A stretch of DNA of 64,000 nucleotides from Terriglobia bacterium (GCA_020073665.1 JAIQEU010000005.1:124001-188000); one strand, 5' to 3'; positions 17,062 to 26,098 are shown, numbered from the stretch's first letter. A program made the numbers and translations. Notes: generated from the letters alone by a model not told the origin.

Positions 17062-17523
17062 TTAAGCTGCCTTTGTCCCCTGCGCGCGCATCTGCTTTAT
17101 GAACTCGCGCATGGTGGCGATGTGCCCGGGGGAACGCTTTTCGATCCAGGTTTCATATCGCTGGACAGCCTTCTCCATCTCTGCCAGGTACAGCTTGTAG
17201 GCGAATTTCTCGCGGGCATAGGGGACAATCGCCTTGCAGCGCTCCCAGATTCCAAAAAACTCACCGGAGGTCTGGAAGAACAGTTCTTCGTTGAGCAAGC
17301 CGCTGTTGAGCAATGCGCACGCCTGCTCCCAATAGCCGAGGACCATCCCTACAAACGCGCCGCCTTCTGTTCCGGGAGCGGCCAGTCGCATGGCGTCGTC
17401 CAGGTTTTCTACGAAGTAGTTCTTAAAGAACCAATCGCGTGCCTGGCGCAGGCGGGCCTCGCGGCGAAGATCATAGACTTGCAGGTGAAGTTGTGCCTGT
17501 TCGTGTGTCGGTTTCGTTTCCAT
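17062..17523 (-). CDS. Helical protein of unknown function in the DGPF/ECF42 cluster
   Basis: 153 residues, mostly alpha-helical (LRREARLRQARDWFFKNYFVENLDDAMRL..., GYWEQACALLNSGLLNEELFFQT). It resembles DUF4760-type proteins in pattern, but this is not certain. There is no membrane segment. It lies 45 bp after a DGPF-domain gene on the same strand and is probably the last gene of the operon controlled from the promoter near 18400. A part in the ECF42 response is inferred from this position only. Confidence 0.62.
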   Translation of the reverse strand: METKPTHEQAQLHLQVYDLRREARLRQARDWFFKNYFVENLDDAMRLAAPGTEGGAFVGMVLGYWEQACALLNSGLLNEELFFQTSGEFFGIWERCKAIVPYAREKFAYKLYLAEMEKAVQRYETWIEKRSPGHIATMREFIKQMRAQGTKAA

Positions 17524-17568
17524 GATGGTGTGTCTCCTTTTCTATTAGTTCCTTTACGTTTTGCTGAT

Positions 17569-17958
17569 TTAACTGCATTGCGCGCCATTCGGAGAGGTGT
17601 CGAACATCGGACGAATCTCCAACTCACCGTCGTAAGACGGTCCCAGTATGTCGGCGTGGACCTGCATGAACCGGGTTCCCGCCTGGACCGCCTCTTCCTT
17701 CGACTGCAAGTCGAAAATCGCGAAGCCGCCGACCAGTTCCTTGGTTTCCGCGAAGGGGCCATCGACGACCGAGGTTTTTCCTCCCGACACACGAATGCGT
17801 GCGCCCTGCGAACTGGGTAGGAGTCCACCGGCGCTGACCATCACGCCGCGCTGGGTCGCCTCTTCCGCCATTTTCGCGACTGCGGCCATCAACTCGGGCT
17901 TGGGAGGGAGGCCGGCTTCGGATTCCCTGTTCGCCTTTACGATCATCATGAATCGCAT
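17569..17958 (-). CDS. YCII/DGPF-domain protein
   Basis: 129-residue YCII-related (DGPF) protein: MRFMMIVKAN start, the signature VVDGPFAETKELVGGFAIFDL (about 63-83), and a C-terminal strand GELEIRPMFD. These ferredoxin-like dimeric proteins are genomic partners of ECF42 sigma factors, and their biochemical role is unsettled. The 50-bp gap to the upstream DGPF gene lacks the TGTCGA motif, so it is probably cotranscribed with that gene. Confidence 0.85.
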   Translation of the reverse strand: MRFMMIVKANRESEAGLPPKPELMAAVAKMAEEATQRGVMVSAGGLLPSSQGARIRVSGGKTSVVDGPFAETKELVGGFAIFDLQSKEEAVQAGTRFMQVHADILGPSYDGELEIRPMFDTSPNGAQCS

Positions 17959-18008
17959 TCATTACTCTCCTTGAAAAGGTTACGTGCAAAATAAATAGTT
18001 CCGATGGA

Positions 18009-18365
18009 CTAGCTTGTCGGCAGGTCCGGCAGCTCGACCACCGGGCGGATTTCGACGGTGCCTTTGCGCGCGCCTGGAATGCGACCGGCAATGTCGATGG
18101 CCTCGTCGAGGTTCTTGGCGTCAACCATGAAGTAGCCGCCCAACTGCTCGCGCGTCTCCGCGAAAGGACCATCGGTCACCAGACGCTTTCCCTCCCGTAC
18201 CCTGACGCTGGTAGCCGTCGACACCGGCTGCAGCGGAGAGGCGTCCAGGTAATGGCCGTTCTGCTTGAGCGCGTGCGCAAGCTGCGTGGATTCCCCGTAG
18301 CATTGCTCACGCTCGGGCTCGGTCCAGGCTTGCTCGTCGGCGTAAATCAGCAGCATGTATTTCAT
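18009..18365 (-). CDS. YCII/DGPF-domain protein
   Basis: 118 residues, second DGPF protein of the cluster, starting MKYMLLIYADEQAWTEPE with the motif VTDGPFAETREQLGGYFMVD and an ending EIRPVVELPDLP. The ATG at 18365 was chosen because it matches the family N terminus and has a GGAGG ribosome binding site. A candidate ECF42 promoter lies 21-47 bp upstream. The longer in-frame extension runs back across that promoter and is rejected. Confidence 0.87.
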   Translation of the reverse strand: MKYMLLIYADEQAWTEPEREQCYGESTQLAHALKQNGHYLDASPLQPVSTATSVRVREGKRLVTDGPFAETREQLGGYFMVDAKNLDEAIDIAGRIPGARKGTVEIRPVVELPDLPTS

Positions 18366-18385
18366 TTCTGGGCCTCCATCGGTTA

Positions 18386-18412
18386 ATCGAACAGCAGACG
18401 TCAAAATCGACA
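18386..18412 (-). promoter_or_regulatory. Candidate ECF42-dependent promoter (TGTCGA-N17-CGAT), copy 1
   Basis: On the minus strand TGTCGA (18412-18407) is followed after exactly 17 bp by CGAT (18389-18386), and the gene start is 21 bases further. The same two blocks with the same spacing occur before the DGPF gene starting at 18840, and the first spacer bases (TTTkGAC) are shared too. ECF42 sigma factors are reported to use TGTCGA/CGA-type promoters upstream of DGPF genes. Confidence 0.72.
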
Positions 18413-18420
18413 GTTGGCCA

Positions 18421-18840
18421 TCATTTCTTTCTTGCCACCTGGGCGCGCCAACGCTGCTCATTTTCCCTGGACTCAGGGGTGAGCGAGGGGCCGAGGTCCT
18501 CCAGCTCGAACACTTGGCGAATCTCGACTTCAGTCCCCTCATCAAACGGAGCGCGCTTGAGCCACTCGATTGCTTCTTCCTTCGACTTCACTTTCCACAT
18601 CCAGAAGCCGCCGATGAGTTCTTTGGTCTCCGCGAAGGGGCCGTCGATTACCGTCCGCTTCCCACCGAAGAACTTTACGCGCGCACCTTTGGAACTCGCG
18701 TGCAGCCCCTCGGCTGCGAGCATCACGCCAGCCTTTACCAGTTCTTCGTTGAACTTCGCCATCGCGGTGAGAAGCTCCTTGCTGGGGAGAAGGCCTGCCT
18801 CCGAGTCCTTGCTTGCCTTGACTATCACCATGACCCGCAT
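18421..18840 (-). CDS. YCII/DGPF-domain protein
   Basis: 139 residues, third DGPF protein: MRVMVIVKASKDSEAG start, motif VIDGPFAETKELIGGFWMW, and a charged C-terminal extension ending RWRAQVARKK. It lies nearest to the divergent sigma-factor gene and has its own candidate ECF42 promoter 53-79 bp upstream of the ATG. It is closely similar to the 129-residue copy, suggesting a local duplication. Function of the family is not established. Confidence 0.86.
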   Translation of the reverse strand: MRVMVIVKASKDSEAGLLPSKELLTAMAKFNEELVKAGVMLAAEGLHASSKGARVKFFGGKRTVIDGPFAETKELIGGFWMWKVKSKEEAIEWLKRAPFDEGTEVEIRQVFELEDLGPSLTPESRENEQRWRAQVARKK

Positions 18841-18892
18841 GATCTCCGTCTCCTTTGGTTGGAAGCTCCTGTTTGGATGCCTCTATGGGTAA

Positions 18893-18919
18893 ATCGGATG
18901 AAGGAAGTCCAAATCGACA
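18893..18919 (-). promoter_or_regulatory. Candidate ECF42-dependent promoter (TGTCGA-N17-CGAT), copy 2
   Basis: On the minus strand TGTCGA (18919-18914) and CGAT (18896-18893) are separated by 17 bp in the divergent spacer between the sigma gene and the DGPF gene. It points toward the DGPF genes and not toward the sigma gene, so the sigma factor does not seem to be autoregulated through this motif. Confidence 0.72.
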
Positions 18920-18948
18920 CCTCACCGCAAGAAATTTACAATCAATAG

Positions 18949-20205
18949 ATGTCGTTGGATGCCACTCAGGCTGTGGAAGAAGTTTACCGAGAAGATTGGG
19001 GCCGGATTGTTGCTGCCCTCATCAGCCTGGTCGACGACTTCGACTTGGCCGAAGAATCTGCCCAGGAGGCCTTCGCCGCTGCTGTAGACCAATGGCGAGA
19101 ATCGGGCGTGCCGGAGTTTCCGCGCGCCTGGATCATCTCTACCGCCCGGCACAAGGCCATCGACCGCATCCGGCGCAAAGTTCGGTTCGAGGAGAAACTG
19201 GAATCGTACGCCAGCAGCGGCCTGGTCCGCACCGTGGAAGAGCCGGACTACGACACCGGTGAGATCCCCGACGACCGTCTTCGCCTGGTCTTCACCTGCT
19301 GCCACCCGGCGCTGGCCCCGGACGCGCAAGTGGCACTGACCCTGCGCACCTTGTGCGGGCTGGAGACCGACGAGATTGCGCGCGCGTTTCTGGCACCCCC
19401 GACGACCATGGCGCAGCGACTGGTGCGCGCCAAGCGCAAGATTCGGGACGCAGGCATTCCGTACGTGGTGCCCGAGACCAGTGACATGGCCGCACGGCTC
19501 GACGCTGTGCTGACCGTAATCTACCTGGTTTTCAACGAAGGTTACGCAGCCACTCGCGGTGGACCGCTGGTGAGGACGGACCTGTGCGCCGAAGCCATTC
19601 GCCTGGGACGCCTGGTCAGGTCGCTGATGGCGCCGCAGCCTCCGGCCGAAGCTACTGCGCTGCTGGCGCTCATGCTGCTTCACGACGCCCGCCGCGATGC
19701 CCGCATCGATGAGGCCGGCGATCTGGTCACTCTCGAAGAACAGGATCGCAGCCGCTGGAACCAAGCACAGATCGCCGAGGCGTTGCCGCTCGTGACAGAG
19801 GCGTTTCGTGGCGGCGTCGGGCCATTTGCTCTGCAGGCAGCGATTTCAGCGGTGCATTGCCAGGCATCGCGCCCCGAAGACACGGACTGGCCGCAGATCG
19901 TCCTGCTGTACAACCTCCTTGAGCGCATGCAGCCATCGCCCATCGTGTCGCTGAACCGTGCAGTAGCGGTTGCGATGATGGAGGGCCCGCAGACCGGGCT
20001 CGCACTGATCGATCAACTGGCCGCAACCAACCATCTCGACAACTATCACCTGCTGCATGCCGCGCGTGCCGATCTGCTGCGGCGAATCGGGTCCGCAGAA
20101 GAAGCGGCGGAGAGCTACAAGCGAGCACTCGAGTTGGCCACCAATGACAGCGAGCGCCGATTCCTTGAGCGCCGCCTGCGCGAGGTTCAGTCGCCGGCCG
20201 CCTGA
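18949..20205 (+). CDS. ECF sigma factor of the ECF42 type with C-terminal helical extension
   Basis: 418 residues, much longer than the usual 170-200 of ECF sigma factors. Region 2 lies at about 12-80 (RIVAALISLVDDFDLAEESAQEAFAAA, FPRAWIISTARHKAIDRIRR). Region 4 is at about 110-165 (LTLRTLCGLETDEIARAFLAPPTTMAQRLVRAKRKI). A TPR-like extension of about 230 residues (DUF6596-like, NEGYAATRGGPLVRTDLCAEAIRLGRL onward) ends in FLERRLRE. No anti-sigma gene is nearby; in this group the C-terminal extension is thought to control activity. It is divergent from three DGPF genes carrying TGTCGA-N17-CGAT promoters. Confidence 0.92.
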   Translation: MSLDATQAVEEVYREDWGRIVAALISLVDDFDLAEESAQEAFAAAVDQWRESGVPEFPRAWIISTARHKAIDRIRRKVRFEEKLESYASSGLVRTVEEPDYDTGEIPDDRLRLVFTCCHPALAPDAQVALTLRTLCGLETDEIARAFLAPPTTMAQRLVRAKRKIRDAGIPYVVPETSDMAARLDAVLTVIYLVFNEGYAATRGGPLVRTDLCAEAIRLGRLVRSLMAPQPPAEATALLALMLLHDARRDARIDEAGDLVTLEEQDRSRWNQAQIAEALPLVTEAFRGGVGPFALQAAISAVHCQASRPEDTDWPQIVLLYNLLERMQPSPIVSLNRAVAVAMMEGPQTGLALIDQLAATNHLDNYHLLHAARADLLRRIGSAEEAAESYKRALELATNDSERRFLERRLREVQSPAA

Positions 20206-20242
20206 CGTGCATCAATCGGGCCGGGGGCAACGCGCACACACC

Positions 20243-22903
20243 TCATAGCTGCACTTTCCGCAAGCGCAGCGAGTTGGTGATCACCGAAACTGAGCTGAAG
20301 CTCATGGCCGCCGCGGCCAATATTGGGCTCAGCAGAATTCCGAACAGCGGGTACAGCACGCCCGCCGCCACCGGCACTCCCGCAGAGTTGTAGATGAAAG
20401 CGAAGAACAGGTTCTGGCGGATGTTGCGCATGGTGGCGCGGCTGAGTTTGCGAGCGCGTACGATCCCGGCCAAATCGCCCTTCACCAAGGTCACGCCGCC
20501 GCTCTCCATCGCGACGTCGGTGCCTGTGCCCATGGCGATGCCCACGTGCGCCTGCGCCAGCGCCGGAGCGTCGTTGATGCCGTCGCCCGCCATGGCCACT
20601 ACCCGGCCTTCTTTCTGCAGCCGCCGGATTACCTCGGATTTTTTTCCGGGCAGGACTTCCGCTTCAAACTTTTCAATCCCCAACTGGCGCGCCACCGCCG
20701 CGGCTGTGGCGCGACTGTCGCCAGTGAGCATCACGATACGCAGGCCTTCCGCTCTCAAGTCGCGCAGCGCCTGCGGCGTGGTCGTCTTGACCGGATCGGC
20801 AATGCCGATTAGTCCTGCCGGACGTCCGTCCAAAGCCACGAACACGACAGTTTTTCCGTCAAGGCGCATGGCCTCAGCCTGAGGCAACAAAGTGTCCACG
20901 GCCACTCCGGAGTCGGCCAATAACTTCTCGTTTCCGGCGGTTACCGACTTGCCGTCCACCTTGCCGCGAACTCCACCTCCGGTTACGGACTGAAACTCGC
21001 TCGCACTCGCCATCGCAAGTCCGTTTTCTTTCGCTGCCGCCACGATGGCGGCCCCCAGCGGATGTTCGCTTCCCTGCTCCAAGCTGGCCACCAGGCGCAC
21101 TAGTTCGGAATCGATCACACCGCCGGCGGTCACAACCGTTTCCACGCTGGGTCTTCCTTCGGTTAGGGTTCCGGTCTTGTCGACCACCAGGGTGTCTACT
21201 TTTTCCAGGACTTCCAGCGCCTCCGCGTTCTTGATCAGCACTCCGGCATGGGCGCCGCGCCCCGTTCCCACCATGATGGCCATCGGGGTTGCCAGGCCTA
21301 GCGCGCAAGGACACGCGATGATCAGCACCGCCACGGCGTTGACCAGCGCGTGCGCCAGACGCGGCTCCGGCCCGAGGAAACTCCACGCGATGAACGTCAC
21401 CACCGCGATTCCGATCACTGCCGGTACAAACCATCCTGCCACTCGGTCGGCCAGTCGCTGAATCGGAGCCCGGCTGCGTTGGGCCTGGCTCACCAACCGC
21501 ACGATCTGCGCCAGCAGGGTCTCACTGCCTACATGCTCAGCCTGCATGATGAACGACCCGGTCCCGTTGACCGTCGCCCCAATCACGTGGCTGCGGGCTT
21601 CCTTGCGCACCGGCATCGACTCGCCCGTGATCATCGATTCGTCAATGGCACTGCTGCCTTCAAGCACCATGCCGTCCACGGGCACCTTTTCACCGGGCCG
21701 TACTCGCAGCCGGTCTCCCTTTTGCACCTGCTCCAAGCGAATGTCCTCTTCCCGCCCATCGCGCAGCAAGCGTGCTGTCTTGGGAGTCAAGTCCAGCAGC
21801 GCGCGGATCGCCGCCCCGGTGCGGCTGCGGGCTCGCAACTCCAGGACTTGCCCCATCAGCACCAGTGTGGTGATCGCCGCGGCCGCCTCGAAATACACTG
21901 GCACGGTGCCGCTCACCTCGCGGAACGCGGAAGGAAAAACCTGCGGCGCAATCGTTGCCACCAGGCTGTACGAGTAAGCCACCCCCGTGCCCATGGCAAT
22001 GAGGGTGAACATGTTGGTGGAGCGGTTCACCACCGAAGCCCATCCGCGCTGAAAGAACGGCCACCCGCCCCAGAGCACCACGGGCGTGGCCAACACCAGT
22101 TCCAGCCACGGCAGCCAGCCGTCTTGCAAGGCGTGTTGCACCGGCATACCCGGCAGCATGTCCGCCATGGCGACGGCCAGCAGCGGCAAGGTCAGCGCCG
22201 CGCTAATCCACAAGCGCCGCGTCATGTCTGTCAGCTCAGGATTCTCTTCAGCTGCCGCCGCTACCGTGCGTGGTTCGAGCGCCATCCCGCAAATAGGGCA
22301 CGTCCCCGGCCCCGGACGCAGCACTTCCGGATGCATCGGGCAGGTGTACTCAACCCGCGTGGTGGCAACGGGCGTCTCGGGTTCGAGGGCCATGCCGCAA
22401 CTTGGGCACGCCACGGCCTTGGTCTCACGCACTTCCGGACACATGGGGCAAACGTAGGCGGGCTGAGCGAGGACCGTACTCACAGCTCGCGACGCGCGAC
22501 CTGGCCCCTGCGCAGGCTTCGCAGTTGGCCCGCCGAGGTACTGTTCAGGTTTTTCCCGAAACTTCCCCAGGCAGCCTGCGCTGCAAAAATAGTAGGTCTT
22601 TCCCGAGTAGTTGGATTTGTACTTCGCCGCGGCGGGATCTACGTCCATCCCGCATACCGGGTCTTTCGCTTTGGAACCGGCTGCGGGCTTGGCGGCTCCC
22701 AGCATAACCAGGCCAGGGGCCACAGATTGCGGCGGGTTCAGATACTTCTGCGGATCAGCTCTAAACTTCTCCGCGCAGTGGCCGCAGCAGAAGTAATAGG
22801 TTTTTCCCGCCTGATCGGCCTTGTGCTTTGCGGTCGCCGGGTCAACGGTCATCCCGCACACTGGATCTTTTACTGCCGTCGCGGACTTATGAGAGCTTTC
22901 CAT
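20243..22903 (-). CDS. copA: Copper/silver-type P1B ATPase with YHS and metal-binding domains
   Basis: 886-residue heavy-metal exporting ATPase. N-terminal half: two YHS domains ([11 protein letters not shown] near 12 and [11 protein letters not shown] near 81), then two Cys-rich metal-binding segments (YVCPMCPEV...[10 protein letters not shown] and YTCPMHPEV...[10 protein letters not shown]). The ATPase core has the transmembrane metal site [11 protein letters not shown] (CPC type, Cu+/Ag+), the phosphorylation site [25 protein letters not shown], and the hinge [23 protein letters not shown]. There is no N-terminal HMA domain. A small HMA-like protein is encoded divergently beside it. The ATG at 22903 starts the conserved part; upstream in-frame sequence is not conserved in character. 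Confidence 0.93.
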   Translation of the reverse strand: MESSHKSATAVKDPVCGMTVDPATAKHKADQAGKTYYFCCGHCAEKFRADPQKYLNPPQSVAPGLVMLGAAKPAAGSKAKDPVCGMDVDPAAAKYKSNYSGKTYYFCSAGCLGKFREKPEQYLGGPTAKPAQGPGRASRAVSTVLAQPAYVCPMCPEVRETKAVACPSCGMALEPETPVATTRVEYTCPMHPEVLRPGPGTCPICGMALEPRTVAAAAEENPELTDMTRRLWISAALTLPLLAVAMADMLPGMPVQHALQDGWLPWLELVLATPVVLWGGWPFFQRGWASVVNRSTNMFTLIAMGTGVAYSYSLVATIAPQVFPSAFREVSGTVPVYFEAAAAITTLVLMGQVLELRARSRTGAAIRALLDLTPKTARLLRDGREEDIRLEQVQKGDRLRVRPGEKVPVDGMVLEGSSAIDESMITGESMPVRKEARSHVIGATVNGTGSFIMQAEHVGSETLLAQIVRLVSQAQRSRAPIQRLADRVAGWFVPAVIGIAVVTFIAWSFLGPEPRLAHALVNAVAVLIIACPCALGLATPMAIMVGTGRGAHAGVLIKNAEALEVLEKVDTLVVDKTGTLTEGRPSVETVVTAGGVIDSELVRLVASLEQGSEHPLGAAIVAAAKENGLAMASASEFQSVTGGGVRGKVDGKSVTAGNEKLLADSGVAVDTLLPQAEAMRLDGKTVVFVALDGRPAGLIGIADPVKTTTPQALRDLRAEGLRIVMLTGDSRATAAAVARQLGIEKFEAEVLPGKKSEVIRRLQKEGRVVAMAGDGINDAPALAQAHVGIAMGTGTDVAMESGGVTLVKGDLAGIVRARKLSRATMRNIRQNLFFAFIYNSAGVPVAAGVLYPLFGILLSPILAAAAMSFSSVSVITNSLRLRKVQL

Positions 22904-23000
22904 AGTGGTGTTGCGGCCAGCCGTGGCCGACCACAACCATATTAGATTCCCGGACGTGCCCCGTCGATTGTTGTATCTTGGAAGCAGAGGCAAAGCAGAA

Positions 23001-23228
23001 ATGACGCAACTGGAAGTCGCCTACCGTTACGCTACCCCCCCGCACCAGGGCACCCTGCGCGCCCTCGACGGCGTACGCGAAGTCTATGGCATTCGCCGCA
23101 TCACGTTCGACCCGAAGGACCAAGTCGTGCGCGTAGAGTTCGACGCTTCCCGCCTCAAGGAGCCGGCGGTCGCCAGGTTATTGCGCGGCGCGGGAGTTGA
23201 TCTGGTGGAAAAGCTGGTGCTGGCCTGA
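23001..23228 (+). CDS. Small HMA-like ferredoxin-fold protein lacking the CxxC metal site
   Basis: 75 residues. The pattern strand-helix-strand-strand-helix-strand ([57 protein letters not shown]) matches heavy-metal-associated domains, but the metal-binding CxxC loop is replaced by TPPHQGT. The ATG at 23001 is preferred to a longer frame that would run back into the spacer of the divergent ATPase. The head-to-head arrangement with copA suggests a regulatory or chaperone-like role, but without Cys it may not carry copper. Confidence 0.6.
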   Translation: MTQLEVAYRYATPPHQGTLRALDGVREVYGIRRITFDPKDQVVRVEFDASRLKEPAVARLLRGAGVDLVEKLVLA

Positions 23229-23671
23229 TTGGGCGAAGAACTCGCGTCCAATATTCTTCCCAGGGCAACACATGCGTGCCGTTCGGGCGCATGGGTCTAT
23301 CCCAAGTGTAAGACCAAATCCAGGTGAGACAGGGTAACCGCGGGAGTGCTTCGGAGAGCTGAACCGCTTGCAGGAAATGCAAAGGGGCGCTCAAGAAAAC
23401 CTCTGGCCGAAGTTTATTCTCAAGAGCGCCCCGTTGCGCGCCACTTCGTCTGCCTGCTTCTGTAGCATCCGCTATGCCAATCTCAACTCTCTGAAAACAC
23501 AAGCCGGGATTGGTTTCCCGACGGGTAGGAATTGCCAGATGCCGGGAAAGATTTACTTTGGCGACGGTTCTCGGCACGCGGCGTGCCCAATTGCTGTTGA
23601 AATTCCTGAACTTTCCAATCACCAGGGATGCAAGAAGATTCGGCGCATTACCGAGGCCTGTTCGAAATGCC
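23229..23671. other. Non-coding spacer with a stable long-range hairpin
   Basis: No convincing gene is seen in this 440-bp spacer; reading frames here run through the adjacent tRNA. It contains a perfect 9-bp inverted repeat, GGGGCGCTC (23384-23392) / GAGCGCCCC (23424-23432). With a one-base mismatch this extends by GCAA/TTGC to about 13 bp (23379-23437). The loop is 31 nt and no T run follows. It could be a structured RNA or a dispersed palindromic repeat. Confidence 0.45.
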
Positions 23672-23748
23672 TGGCGGACCCGGAGAGACTTGAACTCCCA
23701 ACCCCTGCGTTCGAAGCGCAGTGCTCTATCCACTTGAGCTACGGGTCC
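23672..23748 (-). tRNA. tRNA-Arg (anticodon UCG)
   Basis: The minus strand folds as a full cloverleaf. The acceptor stem is GGACCCG/CGGGTCC with discriminator G and encoded CCA. The anticodon stem is CTGCG/CGCAG with loop CTTCGAA, giving anticodon TCG, which reads CGA (Arg). The T arm has GTTCAAGTC. Length is 77 nt with CCA. Confidence 0.93.
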
Positions 23749-23943
23749 GAGTTTCCTGCAAAGCTTAACAGGTTTTAGGGTGCCAACCCAATCCGCCGAA
23801 AATTAGAATTTAGAATAAAGAGCACGCCTCTTGTTTGTGTCGGTGTGAAGGATGAAGCAGCAAACACCCAATGTACCCACACCGCCGGAGCTAAAACAAA
23901 GTCGAAATTGCGTGGTAAACAGTTGCGAGAAAAGAGCTAAAGA

Positions 23944-24020
23944 TGGTGCGCCCTGAGAGATTCGAACTCCCGACCTTCTGGTTCGTAGCCAGACGCTCTA
24001 TCCAACTGAGCTAAGGGCGC
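23944..24020 (-). tRNA. tRNA-Arg (anticodon ACG)
   Basis: The minus strand shows the acceptor stem GCGCCCT/AGGGCGC with discriminator A and encoded CCA. The anticodon stem is TCTGG/CCAGA with loop CTACGAA, giving anticodon ACG (ICG after deamination), reading CGU/CGC/CGA. The T arm has GTTCGAATC. It lies about 195 bp upstream of the other arginine tRNA on the same strand. Confidence 0.94.
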
Positions 24021-24162
24021 GGCCTGGTGCGGTTACGAGCGGGTGAACCGATTATAGCGGAAACTCCAAAATTGGTGTATTTTCCTGCTGCTGGAAATCA
24101 CGGCTTGCAACACTCTCCTCCTCGGATAACCCATCGTACTTCGCATTTTGAAGGAGCCGCCC

Positions 24163-24810
24163 ATGCCTGCGGTCGCAAGCAAACTCAAATTCAAGTCCAA
24201 ATCGCTCTACAGCGTTCACCCCGGCGTCGCCATGATCCAGAAGTGGATCGCGGAACTAGCGCAAAAAACCGGGCGTTCCCTGGAACAGTGGATCGCACTA
24301 GCTAGAGAATCAGGACCGGCCACGGAAAAAGACTGTCGTGAGTGGTTGAAGCGGGAATACCAGCTCGGCACCAACAGCGCCTGGTGGATTGCAGAACGCG
24401 CGGTGGGCAAAGACCAAGGTGACGGCGACGGCGACCCCGAAGCCTACCTGCGCGCCGCCGACGCCTACGTGGAAGCTATGTTCAGCGGCAAGAAGGCAGC
24501 GTTGCGTCCGCTTTACGATCAACTCTTAAAGTCCGGCTTACGCCTCGGCAAAGACGTCAAGGCCTGCCCCTGCAAAACCATTGTGCCTTTGTACCGTAAC
24601 CATGTCTTCGCTCAGATCAAACCCACAACCAACACGCGCATCGACCTGGGATTCGCTCTGGGTGATCGCAAGGCGCCGAAGCGCCTGATCGCTACTGGTG
24701 GTTACGCCAAGGGCGACCGCATCACCCACCGCATCGAGATCACCAAGATTTCGGATATTGATAACGAAGTAAAACGCTGGATGGAAATTGCCTACCGGCT
24801 GGACGCCTGA
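24163..24810 (+). CDS. DUF4287/DUF5655-domain protein
   Basis: 215 residues. The N-terminal DUF4287-like helical part (about 28-80) contains WIAELAQKTGRSLEQWIALARESG and WLKREYQLGTNSAWWIAERA. The C-terminal DUF5655-like part (about 95-212) has FSGKKAALRPLYDQLLKSG, RNHVFAQIKPTTNTRIDLGFALG, and a terminal helix EVKRWMEIAYRLDA. The ATG at 24163 has an AAGGAG ribosome binding site, so a TTG five codons earlier is rejected. The family occurs widely in soil bacteria; its biochemical function is not known. Monocistronic. Confidence 0.83.
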   Translation: MPAVASKLKFKSKSLYSVHPGVAMIQKWIAELAQKTGRSLEQWIALARESGPATEKDCREWLKREYQLGTNSAWWIAERAVGKDQGDGDGDPEAYLRAADAYVEAMFSGKKAALRPLYDQLLKSGLRLGKDVKACPCKTIVPLYRNHVFAQIKPTTNTRIDLGFALGDRKAPKRLIATGGYAKGDRITHRIEITKISDIDNEVKRWMEIAYRLDA

Positions 24811-25466
24811 CGCGGCGCATGCGAGAAAAAACGCATTTAAATTAAGAAGCGCCCCAGACTCTTACGAGTCGTGGGACGCCCGAACAGCCCTCCCCCAGAA
24901 CTGCTCGAGGACAGGGTACGTTTGCCTTCACAATCTGTAAATCCCACGTTCGTGCCACTTCTGTAGCACGAATTGGCTAAGCCGCTTTGTAACCGTAGGG
25001 TTAGCATCCGGGAAGATGCCCGACGTTCTATGGTGTTTCCGGCTTGATAAATTTCCCCAGTTGAAGTCTACTTGCCCATCGCACCTTGCGGATCTCGTTT
25101 GGGAGCTCCGCAACATAATTTCTGCTGCCGGGTTTAAGCAGCAACAGTGGGGTTCCCAGGCTTCGACTGGTAAGCTGCGGACTGCCTTCTTTGTCCTCTT
25201 CTGCCGGTCCGGCACCAAAAGTTGACTCCGAGCTTGGTGCAAAGTGCAGGTCGCTGTTGTGAATTTATTTGCACACCGGCTGCTGTGCCCTGCTGGCGAA
25301 CTGTCTGTAAGCGATTGGTTTTAAAGAATGTGCATTCCGTCTTTCTTTGGCAGTTGAGGTGCAGGAGTAAGTGCCGGTGGGTTGTGTGGTGTGGGGTTGA
25401 ATCACTGGCATCATTTTTGAGGATCGCAATCCCAGGATCAGGTTACGAGTTTCCCCAGGAGGAGTT
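24811..25466. other. 656-bp intergenic stretch with a hairpin and a promoter-like site
   Basis: No supported gene is seen. Just after the DUF5655 stop there is a small hairpin GACTC-TTAC-GAGTC near 24857-24870, possibly the end of that transcript. The rest is non-coding in character with short accidental frames. Near the 3' end there is a sigma-54-like site (25347-25363) and an AGGAGG ribosome binding site before the PEP-CTERM gene. Confidence 0.5.
25347..25363 (+). promoter_or_regulatory. Candidate sigma-54 promoter for the PEP-CTERM gene
   Basis: TTGGCAGTTGAGGTGCA has GG and GC dinucleotides with exactly 10 bp between them, the invariant -24/-12 layout of RpoN promoters (consensus TGGCAC-N5-TTGC), with two mismatches. 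The start codon lies about 100 bp downstream. RpoN control of PEP-CTERM genes through PrsK/PrsR is known in other bacteria; here it is an inference from the motif. Confidence 0.42.
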
Positions 25467-26066
25467 ATGCGGCGAGTATTCTTGTTGACTCTGCTGGCTT
25501 TGGCGCTGCCAATGGCAGCCTTCGCAAACAGTAGCGTTGATTTCACCAACTCGGGTGGAACCTTGGTAGGGACGAGCGGTGGCATGACCCTTACCAATTC
25601 AACTCTGATTGCGGTCAATGGTCTCGGCGGCGGCGGATTAATCACCGGTTCCAATCTCGGAACCGTGGACTTCACGACCGGCGCGCTGACTAGCGGATCG
25701 CTACAGATGGGCGGCACATTTGCAGCCGGGGGCACATTCACCATTACCGGCAATGGAACCAACGGCGTTCCCAACGGTGTGATCTTTACCGGCACCTTTA
25801 GCGGTCCAGTTACCTGGACCCTGGTGACCCTGGCGAACGGTACCCACAACTACACCCTGACTGGTGCCCTCAGCGGGTCGATGGGCGGTGGCAGCGGTGT
25901 CACCGTGCAGTTGACGGTCAACACGGGCAAGGGCTTCTTCAACGGTTCGACCACCATTTCGAGCGGTGATACCAACATTGTAGTTCCCGAGCCGGGCACC
26001 CTGGGGTTGCTAGGGACAGGCTTGGTGGGTATTGCCGGACTCATTCGCCGCAAGTTTATCGGGTAA
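25467..26066 (+). CDS. PEP-CTERM sorting-domain secreted protein
   Basis: 199 residues. A signal peptide (MRRVFLLTLLALALPMAAFANS) is followed by a Gly/Thr/Ser-rich low-complexity body with many NGTN- and GGGG-type segments. The C-terminal PEP-CTERM signal is VPEPGTLGLLGTG, then a hydrophobic helix and basic IRRKF. Such proteins are exported and processed by an exosortase, usually together with exopolysaccharide production. No exosortase gene is in this window. A strong AGGAGG ribosome binding site precedes the ATG, and a classic terminator follows the stop. The body gives no hint of enzymatic function. Confidence 0.88.
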   Translation: MRRVFLLTLLALALPMAAFANSSVDFTNSGGTLVGTSGGMTLTNSTLIAVNGLGGGGLITGSNLGTVDFTTGALTSGSLQMGGTFAAGGTFTITGNGTNGVPNGVIFTGTFSGPVTWTLVTLANGTHNYTLTGALSGSMGGGSGVTVQLTVNTGKGFFNGSTTISSGDTNIVVPEPGTLGLLGTGLVGIAGLIRRKFIG

Positions 26067-26098
26067 GCGCCGAAACCGGCTTGCCAGCAAAACCATTT

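Noticed and set aside
21350-22945. 531-codon plus-strand frame opposite the copper ATPase
   Set aside because: Antisense shadow of the ATPase; amino acid pattern is repetitive Arg/His-rich with no motif.
23155-23733. 192-codon minus-strand frame upstream of copA's partner
   Set aside because: It starts inside the tRNA-Arg(UCG) gene and has no recognisable protein features.
24928-25242. 104-codon minus-strand frame in the gene-free stretch
   Set aside because: No ribosome binding site, no family pattern, and unlike composition to neighbouring genes.
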